From Scolanthus callimorphus (lineage: Eukaryota; Cnidaria; Anthozoa; Actiniaria; Edwardsiidae): a stretch of 64,000 bases of DNA. Every line of letters begins with the position of its first letter. The stretch's first letter is position 1. Positions 57,101-64,000 of the stretch are shown here, in pieces. The stretch is taken from contig CM066925.1 in assembly GCA_033964015.1 (NCBI GenBank), forward strand, positions 11,454,204 through 11,518,203, in the 5' to 3' direction. The notes under the pieces were generated by a model. It saw nothing but the letters and a program-made list of their open reading frames with translations. It did not search any database and was not told the origin of the DNA. The position numbers and the translations under genes were made by a program.

Positions 57101-60100
57101 CACTTTTCAACACCCTTCCATGGAGGGGGTATGGATATTTTCTGGAACCACACATTGGTTTTTTTTAGATCTAAATATCATTATTTCGACTTACAGTAAG
57201 CCAGTGTACATTGTTTGTACACGACCCCAAATAAAATGTCTGTCTGTCTGTCCTTCCATCTGTCTGTGTACACAAATATTTATTGCAGATAACCACACGT
57301 CTTGGAGATGATGCAGAGCCTGACCTTCCTTTGTCGACTTTTCTCCGGGACAACTGTATCCTTATATTTCTAATTAGTAACACTTCATCTTCAAACATAA
57401 AACATTCCTGCAAACTCTCCCAGATTTTGCAGGAGACACAGGTTTTTACCCTTAGTCTCCTGGGAAAAAATAAAAGCTTTCCAACATTTTTGCGGTTGGC
57501 AGGAGCAACTGCCTGTGCAGTCAATCCAGAAGAAGGAGTACTGCATGGTAATTCCGAGACTTGCAGAGACTGGCAGTTTAACATTCGAGCCAGAGACTGA
57601 AGAAAAAATCAGCTCATATATTTACTAAAGTTTGAGGGTGAAAATCCGAGGTTCTGAGACGCACGTTAAAATTCTGAGATTCCAAGACTCTGCTACAATT
57701 TGGCGAGACTCTTTAGATTTTTAAGGACCATTCGCTACCCCTAGAAGAAAACCTGGCCGTTTTCTGAAAGTCAGTATAAAACTGCGACTGGATCATGCTT
57801 AATTTTGGGTCTTTTAAAAATGGTGTGTTTGCAAGGAAACTTGGGGCTGGTAAGAAATACAAACGTTGCCACCACTCAGGGAAACCTCATCATTTTTCAA
57901 TTCTTAACACTTTCTTGGTCTTAATGGGCTGCTGGACTTGGTTAAGACTGGAGAGTTTAGGTTTTGCTGGAAGTGACCATGTGTGCTTTTCTTACCAGCC
58001 TTGTTTCCATGCAAACTGCACCATTTTATTGCATCATTTTTGAATTTTTCAACCCCCAAAATATGTTTGATGCCCTTGTCATGGTTTTTTCCCGAGTACT
58101 CCCTCTGGCATGTGAAAATAGAGAGAGGGGAGGGGAAGGTGCAAGAAGCCTTCCTTAGCTTCCTGTCCCCCTCACTACATTAATCTTGATAATGTTGAAG
58201 GACGTTGTTTAAATAATACCTGGTACCATACAATTTTCTACTGTTCCTTGATTCATCTTTATTATAATGATGACAGTGCATCTTGCCGGGTGTAAAAGGG
58301 CGTGTGATTCTGGTGGATGTGGAGCCTGCACGGTCATGGTATCAAACTATGACCATAAGGCCAAGAAGATCTTGTATCCTTTACAAATAGCTGCACCGAT
58401 AGTGTGACCCCTTGGTTTTGCATTCACATGATTATAGGACAAAAGTATTGTTTTTTATTGTCATGTAATGACACTAATGCCAGACCAAAACTTCATATAT
58501 AACCTCATCATGGGGAATTTCTTAGGGGGCTCCCAACACTCTAGAATTTCCTTTCCCCAGAGTCATTTTCGATTTCCAATTCCATTCATATTGTAGAGGT
58601 ATGGAAATTTTTCTGGAATTACACATTTTTTTTGTTTCAATAAATTAATGATATTGAGTAAGCTCTGCTATGATGATGATGACAACAATGGCAATGATGA
58701 CAACAATGGTGACAGATGATAGTGATAATGACATATAGATGATCCTGGCAGGTCTTTTGTTGAATAACTTTGACTTGTTCTAGACACTTGCCCGTCAACG
58801 CTTGTTTCATCCCCCTATGTGCAGTAGATGGTATGGCTGTCACTACAGTTGAAGGGATAGGAAGTACAAAGACGAGACTGCATCCTGTACAGGTCAGCCG
58901 CACTTCATAGAGTGACATAGCCTTGCCCCTAGGTGTCTTGTGTCAGCTATCTGTGTCACACAAGTTTACTGTGTTTTGAACTGCCTCATGATGCCTGGCA
59001 AATCACTTAGGACTTATCTTATGCCAGTAGGGGTGTTGCATTGCCACTTTACTGGCATGCAAAAATCTGTACATGTGCATTTAGAAAAAATATTGAAAAA
59101 AAACCTTTTTGAATCTTTGTTCTTTTGTCATTGGGAGAAGTCCTATCCACTAATAAAATATAAATCTTAATAGGAACGGATTGCAAAAGCCCATGGTGTT
59201 CAATGTGGTTTCTGCACTCCTGGAATGGTGATGTCCATGTATGCCCTGCTGAGGAACCAATCCTCCCCTGACATCAAGGACATAGAGACTGCTCTAGGAG
59301 GTAATTTCGCACATTTTACTTTTGATGCAGTTCAGAAGAGCTGTTGACAAAGCATACAACAGATATTACTGAAAAAATGTTGTTTTGGTGACCCTGTTTA
59401 TAGTGCGTTCATATTGCACTCCCAGCCTCCTGCACCCCTAGTATGCCTATTTATAACAATGCAGAGACAGTGCATAATATATTTAATGCTTTCTTTATTA
59501 ATGAAATATTGTTTTGGTTAGGGAACCTGTGTCGATGTACTGGATACAGGCCGATTTACGAAGGATTTAAAACATTCTCAAACAAGGTAAGTAGATTATA
59601 TGGCTGGTAAAGTGCCCTCTGTGATTTGTGGTTACCAATCTTTTTTGCCTTTTAACAAACTCACTACATAACTGAGTCGTTTCTTGTAGAATTCCTGTTG
59701 CCAAGGAGATACGGCAGATGGGTGCTGTAAAGGGGGCGTGTCTGGTCCCACTCTTTTCAGTCCTTCTGACTTCACTCCCTATGATCCTACACAAGAACCT
59801 ATATTCCCGCCTGAATTGATGGTTAGTATAGATGATTGATCGAGCACATACATAGAAAATATAATCCCAGCTTATTTGCTTGGGTGAGGGGAGTGCGGTG
59901 AGAGAGAAGGGAGGAAAGAGAAACAGTCCCTCTTTGTTGTATTCCCCCTAAAATTACTGAAGAGTATTGACACAGAAAAGAATCTTGAGTCTGGACTGCA
60001 AGTTCAGGATGCAAGCAATTCTCTAGTTTGGAGCGCAGCCTCCGGGGTTGTCATGCAAAACTTTTTTTTTGGCGGGAATATTTTTTGTGTGCACTTGTTG

Positions 60101-63100
60101 CCCAAATGTAGTCTTGCTCAGGGGTTCCGCACACTAAATTGGCGAAACTTTTTAATTTTTTGGATTTTTTTAGACAGCTGGTGGTGGTCTGGGCGAAGGG
60201 GAAGCTGTTTACTGGGAAGAGTAGTAACTTGTGCCAGAACTCTGGGCATAATGATTTATATATTTCGTTTCATTCCAGTTGCCCAAAGGCAAGGAGGAGA
60301 ACTGCACATGCTTCAAGAGTAAAAAGATGTCATGGTACAGACCCCAGACGTTGCAGGAAGCACTCAAACTCAAGGAGAGTCATCCTAAAGCGAGATTTGT
60401 TTCTGGTTTAACAGGCGCCGGTGAGATCGCGTCTAGAAATCTAACTCAAAAAATGTGCAAAACTATGTTTATGCTGTTTTCTTATTGTGCGGATTCTTTT
60501 CCAGGCATTGGTTGGAATGCAACCGTGGAAACCCACCTCACAGTCGTGTCGCTGGCTCATGTACCTGAGCTCAGTGTTGTCGAGTGTAAGCAGGAGAGCG
60601 TGACATTTGGAGTGTCAGTTACCATGGCAACCATGGAAGATTCATTACAAAAACTTTCCCATGAAGTGCCAGGTAAGTTGTTTAGTTTTGGACGAAGAAA
60701 GCGATTGCTTTGCATTCTCATTGGCTACTTGTTTTTCTCAGCCAATCAAATTCTGTAGTAAATACAATTGTGTAATTACTTAAGCCCAGTGCACACTAAC
60801 GACATAAGGACGTTATGTTGCAAAGAAAAAAGTATGGGAAAATAATTGAAATAATTAATATTTTCCATGGAAGAGCACTAGATTACTTCACCAAAGCAGT
60901 TTTATGTTATTTTTTGTTGGCTTCAATGTTTTCAAACCACTAAATTTTGTTCGCGTGACATTTTCCTTATGTCGTTATGTCGCAAGTGTGCACCAGGCAT
61001 TAGTAATTGGTATTAGTAATTGGTACAGCTTGCAATTGGCTGAGAAAAAAGCCATTTACAGGGCATCTGGGGAAGTGCGGCAGTGCGATTCCGCACTTTT
61101 GCCCAAAAATCGCACTTTTCCGCACTTTCACACTTTCTTCGCACTTTTCCGCACTTTTTAAGAAAATTACTAAAAATTGTGTGGAAAAATCCTTCTAAAC
61201 ACGGTAATTTCAAAGATTTGCAGGTCAATACCTAGTTTATTATGTTGATGCTGAAGTATTAAGCGCAAAAACCTTGAAAACTCCACCATTTTCTTCCGAT
61301 ACGATCGCCACCGAATGCAAAAAATACCAGGCGTTCCACAGCAGACCGTTTGAGAATAAGTACGAGAAACCATCAATTAGGAGATCTGTAATTGGATGGA
61401 AGTTTAGATGGAAATAAGCCAATAGCTGATCTTGTAAGAAATGGGTAAAATACAAATGGCGCACGTTTTTCGTTGACCCCGATTTTTATTTGCTAAATAG
61501 GTCAAGTATTTAGGCGAAACAAAATAGTAGGAGAACGAAAAATGTTAAACGCCGTAAATATCCTATGAAACTGCCGGAGCCATTTACCCTTGATTAAGAT
61601 GGTGATGACAAAGCACGAAGTTTACATTTTGGAGAACTTTATTGCAAGATAGAGCAGATTTCGTATGGAATGAAATCGCGTAGTCGCGGTACGGTCACGG
61701 TCGCGGCGCGGAACAGCTTTGTGGCGGTACTTTTCACAGTCATACGAAATCTGCTCTATTGTTATGAACAACACATGCGGGAGTTGATTGTATGGAGAAA
61801 AAGGCGCTCTTAGTGATTTTAGGGGTTCGAGTTTTAAATGACTGATGCCGCGCAAGCAAGCATAGGTGAGCCCTTCTTTTTTTGCATTTTTCTATTGTTC
61901 TTGACCTAAATATTGATCATGCGAAGTTTAATAATTTAGCTGTTACATCAGTTTCAATGAAATTACGTTTTAAAATGACAAAACAAATAGAAAATCAACA
62001 GAAACGACTTGTTATGATCCCCCAAAAGCGCAAACCTTCAAATTAAAGAAAATAATTTACCGCACTTTTTACCGTTTTACCGCACTTTTACCGTTTTACC
62101 GCACTTTTTTCCGCACATTTTTCTAAAAAATCCCGCACTTTTCCGCACTTTTTTGCCGTTTTTTACCGCACTTCCCCAGATGCCCTGCATTTAGGAGCAA
62201 GTCGTGATTCCTCTCGATTCTGATTGGCTAGTGATTGCTCAATTGCAATTGTTTTCACGACAGTCATGTGAAAACCGCTCTAAACAATGTTATCTTTACA
62301 TTTTGTGTTTATAGAACCCAGTGCTAGAGCTTGCAGTGTGTTGCTGCACATGCTTGAGAAATATGGGACCAAGCAAGTACGGCATATGTTTGTAAGTAGC
62401 AGACTGATTAATAGATCGCTAGTTTATTTGTGTCAAGTCTGAATGTTATTGCTTGTCTTTCTGTCTGCCTGGTATGGCTAGTTACTCGGGCTTCCCCCCT
62501 TGGAAGACAGAAGCCCGAGTTCACGCAGTTATGCGTCTAGTTTTACACAAAATAGGTGGTCTGCGTCGGCGAGGTACTGAAACATGCGAATAACTACAAC
62601 ATAAATTTCAAATCTGTCTGAAATCTCTGTTTGGCTGTTTGTCTCCTCGTTCGTCAGTATGCATGACTCTCGGACTGCTATTTAAAGGGGCACTCGCACG
62701 CTTATTTTTTGTACAACCTGTCAAAAAATAAGTAGAATTCTAATCACCAAAAATACATTTAAGTTTACCGGGAATAATCAAAATACAGTCTAGGTTTGTC
62801 AAATGACCTTTTTGTGCAAACTTTAAAATTTATTTTCATGAAGTTATCTCTTTTGATAAGATATGAAGTCAATACAAATCTACAGTGTTTTTATCTATTA
62901 TCAAGAGGATGGAATTGGATTGCGATTTGGAATATTTGCTTGTCAGGCAAGCGTGCGAGTGCCCCTTTAAGATATAATGCTGTTCTATTTCCGGTTATTA
63001 CTGTGGAGTCTCCAATTCTATTGTATCGTAGTTACTAACACACTGTTTTCCCAGTCTCTCAGCAGTAACGTATTGCCCGCTGCCCCTACATCCGATCTCA

Positions 63101-63689
63101 ACGTGCTACTTGTCGCTCTTGGTGCAGAACTTACTGTCATTTCTACCAATGGTAAGCGCCGCATCTCTTGAATTTCTTCTCCCTTACACGGACAAATTTA
63201 TTACTCTTAATCTTTCGGGTTTCCTGTGGCATATACGCGCGCGCGCAAATGGCTAGAATAGACCTTTCCATAGTTCCCCGTCACACCGAGGCTAAAGTTG
63301 ACCAGGCACTGATTGTCTTGGAATGCAAATCAGTCCTTTTATAATGCTAACGAGTTTCACGTCCCTAACAGTGCAAGGTTAACCTTGTCTCGGATTCAAA
63401 CAAAGGCTGTTGCGCAACTGTGAAATGGAGTAGTTAGGCAAGAAAAGCTTAACTGTGATTGGCGTGGCGGGTTTCCTGTGGTACATGCGTGTGCACAAAA
63501 TGGCGGGAATTTATAGGGAAGCTATCCTCTGATTGTCTGGTGGTAAACTGACTTTTGTTTCATTATTTATCGTCAGGCATCGAGAGGAGAGTTCTTTGTG
63601 ATGACAAACTATTTCTTGGGCCTGGAAAAACGTCACTGGCTCAAAATGAGTTGCTTGTCTCTTTGACGATACCGCTGCCCAAACATCAG
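54185..63689 (+). CDS. Xanthine dehydrogenase/aldehyde oxidase family, N-terminal part (continues beyond window)
   Basis: Exons 54185-54235, 57289-57355, 58277-58373, 58784-58892, 59174-59300, 59522-59586, 59690-59821, 60279-60420, 60505-60672, 62315-62391, 63055-63151, 63577-63689. All phases fit: 415 codons of a protein usually about 1,330 long. Residues 1-90 form the plant-type [2Fe-2S] domain: FFVNGKK, then [14 protein letters not shown] and VNACFIPLC. About 100-165 is the second cluster domain: [20 protein letters not shown] and [18 protein letters not shown]. The linker contains [12 protein letters not shown], as in xanthine dehydrogenases. The FAD domain starts at [16 protein letters not shown], but its usual VVGNTEIG and SVGGNI motifs read VSGLTGAG and SLSSNV. 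The molybdenum domain lies outside the window. Whether this is XDH or an aldehyde oxidase cannot be decided from this part, so no symbol is given. Confidence 0.9.
54387..56004. mobile_element. 1.6-kb non-autonomous DNA transposon with ATCGAT subterminal repeats
   Basis: Ends CCCGGAGTAATTAATC and GATTAATTACTCCGGG, flanked by an exact 7-bp duplication AAACACG (54380-54386 and 56005-56011). About 180 bp inside each end is a cluster of AATCGAT words. Nested within are a GCGTAGCAAGC-type MITE (54666-54780) and a CCTGTCCACACTAACG element (about 54958-55329). No transposase frame. It lies in intron 1 of the XDH/AOX gene. Confidence 0.88.
56219..56580. repeat. 362-bp near-perfect hairpin
   Basis: GTGACCCAGGACAGTTG at the left pairs with CAATTGTCCTGGGTCAC at the right. 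Pairing continues inward through GGGATGTTTGGACCTGG to the CATGTGAAGTTTCACGGAT centre. A few mismatches and one short asymmetry. Confidence 0.88.
56949..57155. mobile_element. MITE with C- and G-homopolymer arms
   Basis: GTGTGGTTCCAGAAATTAGC on the left and TATTTTCTGGAACCACAC on the right. Inside, long C and G runs and TGGAAATTC(C/T) words. Decayed relatives lie near 44450-44690 and 58530-58625. Confidence 0.75.
60781..61004. mobile_element. Harbinger-like MITE
   Basis: AGCCCAGTGCACACTAACGA on the left and CGCAAGTGTGCACCAGGCAT on the right, bordered by TTA/TTA. The ends and TSD resemble PIF/Harbinger elements; family assignment is tentative. Intronic. Confidence 0.6.
61059..62187. mobile_element. 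1.1-kb hAT-like non-autonomous element
   Basis: CAGGGCATCTGGGGAAGTGC on the left and GCACTTCCCCAGATGCCCTG on the right, with CATTTA on both flanks. Subterminal CCGCACTTTT words repeat at least five times at each end. A smaller MITE (61650-61760) is nested. The CAGGG ends suggest hAT, but the visible duplication is 6 bp, not 8. Confidence 0.75.
62682..62970. mobile_element. MITE (TTAAAGGGGCACTCGCACGC)
   Basis: TTAAAGGGGCACTCGCACGC on the left and GCGTGCGAGTGCCCCTTTAA on the right are perfect inverted ends about 290 bp apart. AT-rich inside. Confidence 0.8.
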
Positions 63690-64000
63690 GTAACTAGAAC
63701 AAAAGACTGGACAGTCCCCATGTTTCCAAGCTTTGATGACAGATCCATAGAAAGTAGATGATAACGTCGAGGCAGATCTGTTGTATTTGATCGTACATTG
63801 CGCTCCCTTTTCGTAGTTGGGACGCCGAGAGAGACGCGCACAGAAACGTTGCACTTTTGAGCTCCGAGCTCCGCGGGGTTTACTGCGGTCCCTACTGCCA
63901 TTAAACACTTTCTCTACTTCGTGTACTAATCCAGTGAAACATTTGACGTTAATATATCAACAGCATGAATACGTGTTCTTTTACCGTCAAATCTACGGGC
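63690..64000. other. Intron of the XDH/AOX gene to the window end
   Basis: Follows a donor after the exon ending ...IPLPKHQ. No further exon is seen before the window ends; open frames here have no family features. Confidence 0.6.

Noticed and set aside
56798..57600. Overlapping open frames around the homopolymer MITE
   Set aside because: Proline/glycine-rich products of C and G runs; only 57289-57355 is a true exon.
1..64000. Search for bacterial operons, CRISPR arrays, rRNA or functional tRNA genes
   Set aside because: None seen; direct repeats here are minisatellites without CRISPR-like unique spacers, and the only tRNA-like promoter belongs to a SINE.

Overview
The window is animal nuclear DNA. 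It has intron-rich genes with GT-AG junctions, almost no long open frames, and introns packed with short inverted-repeat transposons, minisatellites and homopolymer tracts. The gene content (two STRA6-type receptors, BOLA1, an EF-hand/death-domain protein, a THEG-repeat protein, a xanthine dehydrogenase/aldehyde oxidase) and the repeat style suggest an early-branching metazoan. An anthozoan cnidarian such as a sea anemone is my best guess, but this is inference, not a species call.

Layout. 142-13093 (+): STRA6-like gene A, whose first exon lies left of the window. 15703-32997 (+): STRA6-like gene B, complete with 19 exons. A and B are tandem paralogues: every intron position and phase visible in A recurs in B. 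33351-35072 (-): a compact five-exon BOLA1 gene, convergent with B. 37486-40955 (+): a seven-exon gene joining an EF-hand (calcineurin B-like) region to a C-terminal death domain. It is head-to-head with the probable BOLA1 promoter. 42273-45337 (+): a THEG-repeat gene. 46167-52958: a 6.8 kb, nearly identical tandem array of a 1.7 kb unit whose boundaries are marked by a Tc1/mariner-type MITE. 53082-54150: a foldback element. 54185-63689 (+): the first 12 coding exons (415 codons) of a molybdo-flavoenzyme of the xanthine dehydrogenase/aldehyde oxidase family, which continues past the window.

The genes do not form one pathway, although STRA6 (retinol uptake) and aldehyde oxidase-type enzymes can both be tied to retinoid chemistry. 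That link is speculative. Several conserved exons carry single-base frame breaks: five in gene A, two in gene B, and one each in the death-domain and THEG genes. The XDH and BOLA1 models have none. The pattern points to residual assembly indels more than to decay, but raw reads would be needed to decide.
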